Both the position numbers and the translations under genes were made by a program. Shown one piece after another: positions 11,481 through 22,952 of a DNA stretch of 64,000 nt (the first letter of the stretch is position 1; every line of letters begins with the position of its first letter). The notes under the pieces were generated by a model. It worked only from the letters and a program-made list of their open reading frames with translations. It had not been told where the DNA came from and made no database searches. The DNA lies in NCBI GenBank assembly GCA_025175895.1, contig JAKLTH010000283.1:558001-622000 (forward strand). Direction: 5' to 3'. This DNA is from Wurfbainia villosa (taxonomy: Eukaryota > Streptophyta > Magnoliopsida > Zingiberales > Zingiberaceae).

Positions 11481-14414
11481 ATTTAAAAAAAAAAAAAAGT
11501 CAATGGTCAATGTAACAATTAGTAGATAATTGTGAGCTTTCATTGTAAGCATGGTACTTTTAGGAATTGTATTCTCGTGATATTGTGCAAATGAAATGAT
11601 TGTGCATTTATATGACATAAATAATACACTTGTGCTATCTTTATGAAAATTACTATAAATCCTTATATAATGTGTTTGTTATCAAATTTCTAAAGAACTG
11701 TTTACTCCGAAGTGTATATGACAGAAAGGATAAATTATATGTGAATTTATTTTCTTTATTTATTTGTTAAAAAAATAGATGGACAAATTTTCCATAGACA
11801 ATTGGATTACTAATACTGGATGTTGAGTTTCTTTTAGTAGATATGGTTAAGATACGATAGTTGATAGACTTATTGATTATTATCTCAAATTCACAAACAT
11901 TAAATTGATAAATTTTAGAGTAAAAATAATAATTAAATAATAAATAAATTTATCAAATTTGAGAAGTTGAAATTATAAATTGAAAAAGTATAGATGTAAA
12001 ATAAAACTTTCGGGGCTCACTGCATTAACAAATAATAAAAATAAAAATCAGAAAAATAATTTATAGGGATTGAAATAAAAATAAAAACAATTCATGAGCA
12101 TAAAATAGAGTTTGAAAATGTAAAAAGTGATATGCAGTTAGAAAATTTATGAAAATAAAGAGAAATTATTATAGCAAAATTTAAAATTAAAAAATTTAAG
12201 GGAAAATCGAAAACTTACAGTTTTTGGGCACCAATCAAAATGAATGATGCCCCCTATTATTATTTTGGTTAAAAAAAATTCTTTTTTTTTTAAAAAAAAA
12301 TCCAAAATGACACTTTAACATATTTCTCAACATGGAAAAAATGTTATATCATAACAATTACAATAATAACTATAATATTTTTGAAGTGATTTTAAGAAAT
12401 TTAAATAATTTTTAAACAAGTTAATTAATAGAGAATATCTTAATATAAAAGTGTTTCGTATAAATTTTGATCAAGTTGAACTAAAAAAATATTGAGTTGA
12501 GTTACTTTAAGACGTTATAACTACAATAAAAATATTTTCAAAATGAAAAATATAATGGATTGTTGTTTTAATATTTTTAAAAATGATCTTTTACTAAAAT
12601 GATTATATGGGGTATAGTTTTGATTTTTTTTTCTAAGTTCATATAGTAAAATCAAAATAAAAAAGAAGTAAAGCGAGAGATTAGAAAATAATGGATTAAG
12701 TAATATTTTTGCCATAAAATTTAAAAATATAAAAAATTAAAATGAATTATAAGATGAAATTAAAATTTTATTAATACATTAGCAAATATGTAGCATAATA
12801 ATGGGACAAAAAAATAGATTATATAAAAAAATAGAAAGGTGAAGGGGAATGTTTTAAAATGAAATGGAAACGATTAAATATTTAATGTCCATTGTATTTT
12901 TGTTAAAGATAAGAAAGGAAATTAGAAACTTTTGGGAGTCTATTTGTAATTAGGGATGTAAACAAACAAGTATGAACAGATTTTTTAATAATTTGATTAA
13001 TTTTAAATTTGACTCAGCTCAACTTAGTTATCTTATCAAACAAGTCTAAACACTATAAAACTTGACTTGACTTAACTCATTTACAACTCTATTTATAATA
13101 TTATTTAAATAATTCAAAATACAGAGTGTAAAATTGTAGAGATACTTCGCCGATAAAATTAGAAGTACAATGAGTTCATCTAGCAAAAATGTGAATCGGT
13201 CCTCTAAAAAAATTAAAAAAATAAGAGTGCATTTTTATCCGGTAAATTGTATAATAAATTTACATGGCAATTAAAATAATATTAAATAGAATACTAAATA
13301 ATTAGTTTTTTTTTTTAAAGTTAGATTTCATTGCAAGTAGATGGAATCATTCAAATATATATGTTTTATTCCTCTAAAGTATAATAATATTAATGTTAAA
13401 TAAAAAATTATTATTATCAAAAAATAGAAATGATTTAAAATTTAGTATAATATTCTTTTCGATCTATTTGACTCTTGACTTTTTAAAGTTCAAATACTAT
13501 TTACTAATTCAATAAAAAATTAATATATATGTATATATATATAATTTTTAGGGGATAAAGTAAAAATATTTTGATACAGAAGGAATTAACGAATTATGCA
13601 GTTTTAATTCTCTTATACTTTGATATCTAAGTTTTTAGAGGGTAAATAATTTGATATTCAAGGATTTAGAGGATATAGTAAAAGATTTTGATATCGAAGT
13701 AATAGATAGAAGCTTAAATAAGTTTATGTTTTTTATTTTTACATTTATAAGTTTTTAAAAATAAAATATAAATAATAATTTTGAAATATAACGAACTGTG
13801 AATATAATCAACTTTTGAAAAGTTAAGAATAATTATTGACTTTTGTGGAATCATCAAACCGATAATTTTGATATTTTGTAAAGTAAATAACTACGACACA
13901 ATATAAATAAATAAATAAATATAAGATGACAATAACTACATATAGCGAATAACTGTTATAATAGCACTCCATATGGAAAATATTGACAACTATCGATAGC
14001 AATAATTGTTATAATTTTATTGCATTAGTTTTGAATTGGACAATATATTCTCTGTGATTTACCTCTTTCGTATTGACTGTAGGACCAATTGACAAGAGCG
14101 CTAACGACGAGCAAATCATCTTTTGCACCAACTGTTACAACTATTATATCGCTCATTTTAAGTTATTTTGATGTTTTAAAAATATCTTATAATTTTTAAA
14201 ATGATTTTGATAAAAAATAAATAATATTGAACCATTTGATTAAAAAAATTAATACAAAAATACATTATGTATTATATTTGAGTTCCAATATGCATTGATT
14301 CAAAAATTAATCCAAACTAATGCATTCCCTGATTTAGATCATGAATTTAACACTACCACTAGGAAGAGGAGGAAACAAAGAGATGATGATTGTATTTATC
14401 ATTAATTATTATGA
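11481..14414. other. AT-rich intergenic region
   Basis: A long stretch of low-complexity AT-rich sequence after the receptor gene. AATAAA-like signals occur within about 150 bp of its stop (for example aataatac near 11619). I see no further gene, transposon end or structured repeat. Confidence 0.5.
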
Positions 14415-15432
14415 TTACTGATTTTTGGCTCTAAAATCATCCACTACCTTCCCAAATGTGGAGCGATATTGTTGGCACATCAACGCCAATTTCTTCGATC
14501 CATCCTTGAGCACATCTTTCGCTGGACCACCTGTTCATCCAGCCAAATTAGTATAGATGATTGCAAGTTACAATAGAGATATACAGAGAAAATAAGAAGG
14601 GCAGAAAGAAAGACATCTACAGTATAAATGAAGAATCAATGATGCATGATTCAATTCCACGGTATGATCAATTGGAGGAAAGATGCAGTATCGTGGCTTA
14701 AGATCAAGCAGTCTGAACACAAATGTCAACTTCGAAATGTTCCATTTTAAATTGATAGCTTTCTGAATCAAGCAATTCTTTATTGGATCATTAGTTAACC
14801 TTTTTCAAAGCCCTCACGAGTGCGGTGCATTGGTAAATCAATGGAGAAACTTGCACAATAGACAAGGATGGATTCCGAAGACGGTTTAAAATCCTGCCCT
14901 AGACATGACTATAATTACAATATTAAGGCAGTAACAATTGATTCTAAAAAGATATATATGGATGTCATGTCATATGATGGTCCTATAAGACAATATGCAT
15001 ATAGTATTTAGCTCACACGCACCGTCCGCATATCATGAACATAAAAGTTGTGTCTCAATACACAACACATGCATTCAACTACAGAACTATCTAAGTTTGC
15101 ACAAAATATTTGAAAAATTAATTAATGAAAAAAAAAGCAAATTCATAGAGAAATTCTTCGCTTAACACATGAATAAACTGACTAGCAAAGGGGCAAATCA
15201 TAATAAACAGGTAGGTAAAAGAAAGAAACAGAGTCATGCATGGTTAAGATCAAACAATATTGATCAATCAATCAAAATAGACAGCCATTTACAATACATA
15301 AACAAAGTTATTTACTTTATGAGCAACTCACTCTTGATTTAGCGTGAATCTGAGGGAGTTTGCTAACGTATGGTCCTCGTTTATCAAGGAGAATGTTGAG
15401 GCGCTCAAATCTGACAGAGAACCGTGCTCCAT
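14415..15432 (-). pseudogene. RPAC2: RPAC2-like RNA polymerase I/III subunit (AC19), central exon not found
   Basis: Two minus-strand coding exons fit the small Rpb11-like subunit shared by RNA polymerases I and III. Exon 15432-15332 starts with ATG and gives MEHGSLSDL..., followed by the family core EDHTLANSLRFTLNQ, then a GTGAGT donor (phase 2). The last exon 14530-14415 follows an ACAG acceptor and reads GPAKDVLKDGSKKLALMCQQ... ending FRAKNQ and TAA; it needs an incoming phase of 1. The phases do not join, and the family's middle segment (expected around PRV..GYSIPHP...NIRVQTTG) is not recognisable between 14531 and 15331. So a central exon has been lost, has diverged beyond reading, or was missed by me. 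A TTGCAG acceptor just before the ATG and a donor-like GTCTGT near 15717 suggest a 5'UTR intron. A decayed copy of the last exon lies at 60583-60664. Confidence 0.65.
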
Positions 15433-16294
15433 TGCAAACAACTGCAACCCAAGCGCAAAGAAAATAAGCCCCAATACAAAGCAGAACTAGTGATTTTAGT
15501 AGGGCTACTACAATACACATCTTATTTGGACGAGTTAATCAAGAGTTGATTCATTAGGAGGCGAAAGCGAACAGAAAACCTAACGTAACGAAACCCTAAA
15601 ATTCACGAGAATTGATCAGCAGGAAGCGAACACCCACGAGGAAAAAAAAACAAACAAAGATCCTAACGGCGGAAAACGCAAGATTGCAGACACTTGGGAG
15701 TGCACTGGAGACAGACCTGGCCTTGGCGAGGGAGGACTAGAACAACGGCCCGAGCTTGGCGAGGGAGGACTCCGACGGCTGCCGGCGAACAGGAATTAAG
15801 CTGATCTTCGTTTGAGAGAAGTTGCGGCGGTGCTAATTTATAGAGTAATTTGCTTCTATTAAAATCGGACTCCGCTGAACCGTTTATATCATAATTAAAT
15901 ATATCATAATTAATAAATTATTTTTTATTGATTTATCATAACATTTTGGTCTGAAGATGTCGATATTTTTAGTTATTGAACAACCGTTTTTTTTTTATCA
16001 ATTTTATTTTAAAAAATAAAAATAAAAATTCTAAAATCATTTTAATTTTAAATAAATAAATAAATAACAGCCCCTCAGAAACTCCCAAAATTCATAAAAA
16101 GGGACTAACTCGCAAACTACAGTCCCTGCCAAAACTACTCTGTACTTTGGCAGTTACCGAAACCTATTTTTTTCATCCAACCAACCCACAGAATTGGAAC
16201 AGATTGGCCTTTTGTGATTGAAGATCCCATTCAGTAATTTTCACTGGCTCCATTCGGTAAGTAAAAATATTTTTTTTAGAAATATCAATTGTTT
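15433..16294. other. Probable leader and promoter of the RPAC2-like gene
   Basis: The GC-richer block 15660-15830 contains a nearly repeated phrase, ttggcgagggaggact, at about 15724 and 15755. It is the likely first non-coding exon of the minus-strand gene. The AT-rich remainder up to 16294 shows no gene. Confidence 0.4.
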
Positions 16295-16299
16295 AATGC

Positions 16300-17657
16300 T
16301 GATGCGGGTACGGGGAAAAAATCCGTTCGCTCCGTTTTCAAGGCGATGAAGCGATGAGGGAGGTCTCGGAATATTCTTCTCCGGCCGTGATCAGTAAAGA
16401 ATAAGAAGATGAAATAGACGAAACGCGAAAACCCGACACCAGCAATCGAGATTCAGACACAAGATGTAACGTGGTTCGGAATAAGGATTCCTACTCCACG
16501 GGGGTGAGGCTTCTCACCAGATGCGGTGCCTAAGCACTTTCACTATGAAGATCCTCCTTTACAGAAAGCAAGTTTCCGAAGGTGGAGGAGAATGGATCTC
16601 TTACAATGATGTTACAAGATGAGGAAAATACAAGAGACTTAACAAACAGCAGATCTCCGTCCTCCTTCTCCGGCGAAATCGTTCTTCCTCTTCTCTCGTT
16701 TCCTCTTCTCTCTTGCTGGGTGCGAATGATTGCGGATCGATCCTTCTTTTCTCCTTGCTTTCTCCCTTTTATCTTCCCTCCTTCTTCAACGTAACGTCAT
16801 GGATTATCTCCATCGTACACGTGGCCACCTTCTCCTCCTGGAGAATAATTCTGTTACAAATATGAAGAACGAGGACTCCCCCGAATATTGCGTGGGCCCC
16901 CTAAGCCGTTGCATAGCACCTTTCCCTTTACTTTTCAGGCAACGAGGTTAAACTGTCTCCCTCACCCCTCTGCTTTGGGTGAAGTTAACTTAGGCCCCTA
17001 GACCATAGGTGACCTAGCCTTAGGGTTTCTCCTCAAATCGAACCAATTCTCCTTTTTCCCGTACCAAACTTCTTTCGCGTCGATTAGGTTGAGTTGACCC
17101 TTCTTCCTCCATCCCATTGGCTTCTGGAATTGCCTAGTTGAACCAGTTCCTGTTCCTCTGTTAGCGAAGTGCCTTCCGCCTCTTTTCCACTTGCGTCCCT
17201 TGCTTCTAGCATTCGCCCGTGCCGATGGCTCTCGCTACTTGTTCGTGCCGATGACCTCTGGTACTTGCGCCCATGTCGATTGCTCTCGCTATTTGTCCGT
17301 GCCGATGACCTCTGGTACTTGCGCCCGTGTCGATTGCTCTCACTATTTGTCCGTGCCGATGACCTCTGGTACTTGCGCCCGTGTCGATTGCTCTCGTTAC
17401 TTGTCCGTGCCGATGACCTCTGGTACTTGCGCCCGTGTCGATTACTTCTGATAACTCTCGCCCGTGTCAATGGCTTCGTCTAACTCTCGCCCGTGCCAAT
17501 GACTTCTGATAACTCTCGCCCGTGCCAATGGCTTCTGATAACTCTCGCCCGAACTGTTTCTCCTTTTCTTCCTTGGCCGAACCAGGTGTTTTGGGACGGG
17601 TCACGGGTCACCTGCTAACCCTTCTATTGGGAATTAGGTAGAAAAAGTACCAGTAGT
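16300..17657 (-). repeat. 3' LTR of the Tat element (interrupted; ends at 24636-24639)
   Basis: It matches 37672-38951 nearly base for base, by eye about 15 substitutions, roughly 1%. The LTR is split after 17657 by the Copia insertion; its last four bases atca follow at 24636-24639. It is 82 bp longer than the other LTR. This is explained by one more 54-bp unit (gtgccgatgacctctgg units start at about 17245, 17299, 17353 and 17407: four here, three in the other LTR) plus one more unit of about 28 bp based on ctcgcccgtgccaatg. Confidence 0.92.
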
Positions 17658-19283
17658 TGTTGGTGCAATCGACCCAGGTCACGATTGACCAGAACTCGAG
17701 TTTGACTCGAGTGATGTTTTGATATTTGACAAAGTATGTTTGACATAGGATTGACATTGATGTTGGACATTGATGTCGGTTAGTATGTTGGGGAGATTGT
17801 TGGAGCAATCGACCCGGGTCATGTTTGACCGGACTCGAGTTTGACTCGAGGGAGACTTTGATGGTTAACTAGGGTTGACCATGTGATTATGGGAAAGTCC
17901 AAGCATGGGTCTTGGCAAGGTAAAGTCCAAGTCATGGGTACTTGGCATGGAAAGTCCAAGTGGGACACTTGGCATTTGGGAAAGTCCAACATGGGTTGGC
18001 AAGGAAAGTCCAACATGAGTTGGCAAGGGAAAGTCCAAGCATGGTCTTGGCAATTGAGAAGTCCAACATGTGTTGGCAAGGGAAAGTCCAAGCTTGAGTC
18101 TTGGCATTTGAAGTTCAAGGGGATTGATATTGGCTGCGTAAAGTCCAAGCAGGAGTCTTGGCAGCATAAGTCCAATGGTTGGTTGCGTAAAGTTCAAGCG
18201 GGAGTCTTGGCAGCATAAGTCCAATGGTTGGCGGCGTAAAGTCCAAGCGGAGTCTTGGCGGCGTAAGTCCAATGTGCCTTGGCGGTGTAGACACCGTTAG
18301 CATGACATAGCCGATGGAAGCATCTGAAGGCTAGCGCGATGGATGAACAAGTCATGGATGACTTGGAGGGATCCGAGAGGCGTGAGGCTGATGGAGATGG
18401 CTAGAAGGCTTAGGTCTAGGCTAAGGGTGGTCTAGCAAGTATGGGGGCACCATACTTGGGTTAAAACCTCATTTTCATTATGGCGGTTCGACCGCCGTGA
18501 GTCGAGAGCTCGATCGCGGTAAGAGCCGAAATGCTCCCGATCGCTCAATGGAGTTAGTTGATCGGCGCCGACTACCATGGATGACACGATCGCGCCAGGT
18601 TGCTGCGAGCATAGAGGGCTCGTGAGCGATCCGGCCGACGATTACGCGCTCGGCAATGAATCACATCGCTGCGATCGCCAAGAGATCCGTTGGAGTTTTT
18701 CCAGCGTGGATCGACCCGTTGTCTCACGACAACAGTGGCATCAGTCGAACTGGGACTTATGGCAGTCGACTGATAGGCGGAAACCCAGGTCACGCGCAAG
18801 GATAAAAGGAGCTCGACGGGAAGGTTTTTAGCATCGGTTCTTGAGGGCTTTTGGAGCGATTTGTTGGTGCAAATCAGGGTCTCCAAGTGCAAGTCAAGCA
18901 ACCAAGCATTCAAGCAATCAAAAGCAAAGTGTTGTAAAGTTTTCTTTACTTGTCTTTTGTATTTCATGTTGTGTTTAGATTATTGTTGTAATCTTATTGT
19001 ACGAGGTTTCTCCGCCTCCGGATTGTTCCGAGAAGGAGTTATTATTAATTAGTAGGTGCGTGTGCATCGCTAGGGTTCGTACGAACCCAATCCGTGGAGT
19101 AGGAACCGTTACAGTTCCGAACCACGTTATATGAGCGTGTTGTGATTGTATCTTGTGTTTGTATTTGTTATTGTTTATTCCGCTGCGTACTAACAAGATT
19201 GTAGACAAGCAACGCGATCAAATTCCATCTTCTACGGGTCAACGCTATTCACCCCCCCTCTAGCGGCCTCCATTTCCCCAACA
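17658..19283 (+). repeat. Left LTR of the nested Copia element
   Basis: 1626 bp, TGTTGG...CCAACA. It contains a second LTR-start-like sequence at 17798 preceded by ggggagat, a minisatellite at about 17889-18290, and a 200-bp block (about 18475-18680) that differs strongly from the right LTR although the flanks are almost identical. Confidence 0.92.
17889..18290 (+). repeat. Palindrome-prone minisatellite in the Copia LTR
   Basis: About 14 units of 24-36 bp alternate aagtccaag or aagtccaac with a later cttggca or ttggca, so each unit can pair ccaag with cttgg. The same array is in the right LTR (about 23184-23585). Open frames across it follow the repeat and are not genes. Confidence 0.8.
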
Positions 19284-19285
19284 AG

Positions 19286-19297
19286 TGGTATCAGAGC
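19286..19297 (+). promoter_or_regulatory. Primer binding site, initiator tRNA-Met
   Basis: TGGTATCAGAGC lies two bases after the left LTR end. It is the standard complement of the initiator tRNA-Met 3' end used by most plant Copia elements. Confidence 0.92.
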
Positions 19298-19351
19298 CTG
19301 GTGGCTCTTCAACGGATTAACAACCGGAGTCAAGAAGCTAGAGGGAACAAG

Positions 19352-20650
19352 ATGGAATTCGAGGAAAGATTGGGTGACGACGTCAACATTCCACCTTCCT
19401 TCGACCGCGAACATTTCGCATATTGGAAAGGTAGAATGCAATATTTTCTAATGACAAATATAGAAAATTGGTTTGCCGTGATTATAGGTTTTGATGCTCC
19501 GAGAGGAGAGAACGGTGAAATCCTCGAAAAGAAGCTATGGACTAAGGAGCAACAGCAAAAATTCAAGACAACCGTTAAGGTAACAAAAATGTTGATTGAT
19601 TTGATACCTAACGACATTGTGTCTAGATTAGGGAGCTATAAGGATGCCAAGGAGTTGTGGAACAAATTGGTCAAGTTCTGCGAAAATCCCGAAACCGAAG
19701 AGGAAGCTTCGTCACCCTCACAAGAAAGTGAGGAGTCAACTTCCGGATCGGAGGAAGAAGGAGTAGAAGAGGTGGAAGAAGCATCCATCTCTATGATTGA
19801 GGGGGAGAGACCATCCACACCGGAGCCGGAACAAATTCAAGAAGAAGCCTCAACCTCCGGGAGGGATGAAGAACCCACTCCGATCACCATGGACCTAGGT
19901 AACTCAAACACCATAATTCAAAATAAAAATAATATCATGTGTTTTGAGTGTAGGGAATTTGGGCATTACAAGAGCAAATGCCCAAAGAAAGTCAAGAAAG
20001 CTCCTCCGGCATCCAAAAATCAACAAAAGTCAAAGGATGCCAATTCCCCATCACCAAAAAGTAAGGAGCACATCGTATGCTTCAAATGCAACTCAAAAGG
20101 GCATTACCGGAGTCAATGCCCGAAAGGGGAGAAGAAAGGGAAAAAGGGAGCTTCACAAGTAGGGGGAGCTAAGGCAAACCCTAGGGTAACTTCTAACTTT
20201 GCTCCTTCTTCAATTTACAAACAAAAGCATGCTTTCAATTCTCTTGCCATTTATCATAAAGAGCATGCTAGAAATAATAAACATTTATGTTTAGGTGCTA
20301 AAAGTGTCCATTTTAGTAATAAGGAGAAATCTGGGACTAATGTCCCTAAAAATAATTTACCTAAGGACAAACCTAGGTCAAATAACTCAAGATCAATTTT
20401 ACCTAGGGAGACAATTAGAAAGGTGCAAGAGCACCTAGGTCTAAACCCTAAATGGACTAGGCATATGCCTAGGAAGTCCAATGCCCAAGATTTAAATCAA
20501 AATTCTAAAATCGGGCAATTAGAAAAGGAAAATCAAGTCTTGAGGTCAAGACTTGAAAAACTTGAAAAGACCCTTAAAATTATGCAAAATCAAGTTCAAG
20601 GGTCTAATGGTCAAAAGTCAAGGTCCAAAAGTCAAAGTCAACACGTATGA
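19352..20650 (+). CDS. Copia-type Gag with two CCHC zinc knuckles
   Basis: An open frame of 432 residues from the ATG at 19352; the frame extends upstream without a better ATG. The N-terminal half has the FDREHFAYWKGRM phrase of plant Copia Gag (UBN2/DUF4219-like), then a helical segment with ELWNKL. An acidic, Ser/Glu-rich stretch follows (about residues 115-190). Two CCHC knuckles come next, CFECREFGHYKSKC and CFKCNSKGHYRSQC (C-x2-C-x4-H-x4-C), with Lys-rich linkers, and a C-terminal coiled coil (LEKENQVLRSRLEKLEK). Gag packages element RNA and forms the particle. The frame is intact while pol is absent, which is the expected state of a gag-only parasite of other Copia elements. Confidence 0.88.
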   Translation: MEFEERLGDDVNIPPSFDREHFAYWKGRMQYFLMTNIENWFAVIIGFDAPRGENGEILEKKLWTKEQQQKFKTTVKVTKMLIDLIPNDIVSRLGSYKDAKELWNKLVKFCENPETEEEASSPSQESEESTSGSEEEGVEEVEEASISMIEGERPSTPEPEQIQEEASTSGRDEEPTPITMDLGNSNTIIQNKNNIMCFECREFGHYKSKCPKKVKKAPPASKNQQKSKDANSPSPKSKEHIVCFKCNSKGHYRSQCPKGEKKGKKGASQVGGAKANPRVTSNFAPSSIYKQKHAFNSLAIYHKEHARNNKHLCLGAKSVHFSNKEKSGTNVPKNNLPKDKPRSNNSRSILPRETIRKVQEHLGLNPKWTRHMPRKSNAQDLNQNSKIGQLEKENQVLRSRLEKLEKTLKIMQNQVQGSNGQKSRSKSQSQHV

Positions 20651-22938
20651 CCTAAGAGTCAAAAGTCAACCAAGGGCAAGAATGGTTTGGGTCACAAACC
20701 TAAGCCTAAGGTGGCTTAGCATAGTGTTCCATTTGACTATGGAACACTAACTAGGTTTAGGAAGACCAAGGTTACTAGGGAAGTTATCCCTAAGAGTAAC
20801 CATGGTGTGTGCCTAGTGGCTAAGGTTTCAAGGAAACCTAGGGAAGCCACTAAGAAGGTTGCAAGGGGAGTTACCCCTAGAGTCAACCTAGGCAAGACCA
20901 AAATGACCAAGGCTAATAAGCCTAGGAAGGTCATTAGGAAGGTATCTAGGGAGGTTATCCCTAAGAAATACCTAATTAACCCTAGGAGCTCAAGTAGATT
21001 TTGGGTTCCTAAGAGCGTGATTGATTCACGCTAGATGGGTTTAGGGTGTGCCAACCTTGATTGGATGGGTAGTTAACTCAACCATGATAAAGGTGGCACT
21101 TTAGGTTATTTTCAAGGTTATGGTTACCTTGGAAATAGATTGAAATTAATAATCCTAAAAGATTTTAGGATGTGCCAATATTATTTGAGAAGTTTGATAA
21201 AATGATCAAATTGGCACAATTTAGGTTTAGAGGTTAGTGTGCCATTTTGGGTTTTGGCACACTTGGGAGAATTTAGGTTAATATGGCAAAATAAACCTAA
21301 TTATATTCAAATGACAATTAATATTAAAATGTAGGTATTACTATACCTATATATTTTATATGCCATGTTTTGATTTGCCATATGCCATGACATGGCATCA
21401 TGCTTACCTCTATCATTTATATGTCATGTGTATGCTTAGGGTTAGAAAAATGTCATGTGTTTTAGATTTTATCATATGCCATGACATCATGATCATTGGC
21501 CATGTTTTAATAAATGCTATTATTTATGCCATGATCATACACTCATGCATTTAAGATAATTTGACTAAAATTGATTTAAGGACAATGGCATGACTTGGAG
21601 TCCCATTTATAAGGGAATCAAGTAGAGTTGCCTTAGGAAAATGCATGAAACCCTAGTTTAGGGAGAACAAAACTCACATCTCACATCTAATTGACATGTA
21701 TGTGTATTTATACACCCTAGATACATGTGAGATGCTAGGATATGAGTTGAGTTCAAGGTGCATAGTTTTTGCATCTAGTTGAACCAAAACTCATTTTAAA
21801 TCATGGTGGATCATTGGGAAAGCTTGTGTACAAGTCATGTACTTAGAGCCCAAGGAATATGATCCTAAATAAGGTTTTGAAAACATTTTAAAATCATTTT
21901 GAAAAATCTTGGTGAAGTCTATCTTTTGATAGCAATCACCATTGATGAGATTGATACAAAGTGAGCTTAAACTTTAAAGTTTTTAGTCACTTTTGGATTT
22001 TGTATCAATTTCACTATTTTATGGGTAAAATATTTTTCAAACATTTTTCACCCATTGTTTTGGTCATAAGTATTATACGTACCAAATTTCGTGATTTTTC
22101 GATATACGTATAATTATTTATGATTTTCTGAAATTGGATTACGATATTGAATTTGGAAAATTGGCTACGATCGCCATTGGTGGCGAATGATCGATGCAAG
22201 CGATTCGACTGATTACTGTCATTAGTCGATTGCCAGGTCTGATTTCGGGTTAACAAGGTTGTTTAGCCCATTTTCAGCCATGGTAAAGGTCCCTAACCAC
22301 TCCTAACCCTAGGATATGCTTTGGGAAGCATTATAAAGGGTGAAAATCCATTGGATATGGATTTGGAGAGGTGTTAGGTCAAAGTATCAATTTGAGGTGG
22401 TGGAAAGTTCAATGTTGAATTTCCAACCTTAATCTTGATGGTTTAGAGTTCCTATTGGCTTAGGGACTCCCCAAGGACATTGTTGGTGCAATGGTCAAGG
22501 GGAAGCAAGCCTTTAGGGGGAGGTATCCATCTTGGGATGATGGATGTGTTTTTCTCCTTGAAGAGGAGAAGTTATTATGAGAGTATCATCAATTGGGAAA
22601 TTGATGGGTTTTTGATACCCAATTTGGAAATTGGGAGAGTGAATAGGATTGCCTCTCTTGAGTGATATGTGACTTATCACTAGGAAGATTGTAGGCATCC
22701 TAGGTATTTTTGGATCAAGGGGGAGATTGTAAGATCTCATTGGGACATGAGACATTGACCTCTTTGGAGAGATAACCTTTTTGCTATTTATCAAAAAGGG
22801 GGAGAATGTTTGGAGAATGTTTGGGGGAGAACATTCTGGGAGAAAACATTTGGTGAGTATTTACCAATTTGGGATAATTAGTAAGGGATTTGAGTTAGTG
22901 TTCTAACTCAATGATTTGTTTGGTTTTTGTCAAACATC
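20651..22938 (+). other. Non-coding internal region of the Copia element
   Basis: Short open pieces up to about 21030 are Lys/Arg-rich and end with a phrase like RFWVPKSVI, normally found just before protease. After that the sequence is AT-rich with many short repeats (atgccatgacatcatg-like near 21360-21540). Between 22700 and 22950 three copies of an aaagggggaga-type purine tract occur. No pol motif is recognisable. Confidence 0.65.
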
Positions 22939-22952
22939 AAAAAGGGGGAGAT
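22939..22952 (+). promoter_or_regulatory. Polypurine tract of the Copia element
   Basis: aaaaagggggagat lies directly before the right LTR start at 22953, the position needed to prime plus-strand DNA. Confidence 0.85.

Noticed and set aside
14568..14771. Reading PRYCIF...DHTVELNH on the minus strand as the missing RPAC2 exon
   Set aside because: Only a loose resemblance to the expected segment, without matching splice sites or phase.
17084..17483. Open frames on both strands in the Tat LTR (also 38457-38802)
   Set aside because: They follow the 54-bp LTR repeat (54 is a multiple of three) and have no start context or protein features.
17889..18290. CRISPR-like array
   Set aside because: Repeats are diverged, spacers are not unique, and the array sits in both LTRs of a plant retrotransposon.
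17819..18303. Several overlapping frames of 110-178 codons in the Copia LTRs (also 23114-23650)
   Set aside because: Product of the ccaag/cttgg minisatellite; mutually overlapping frames on both strands.
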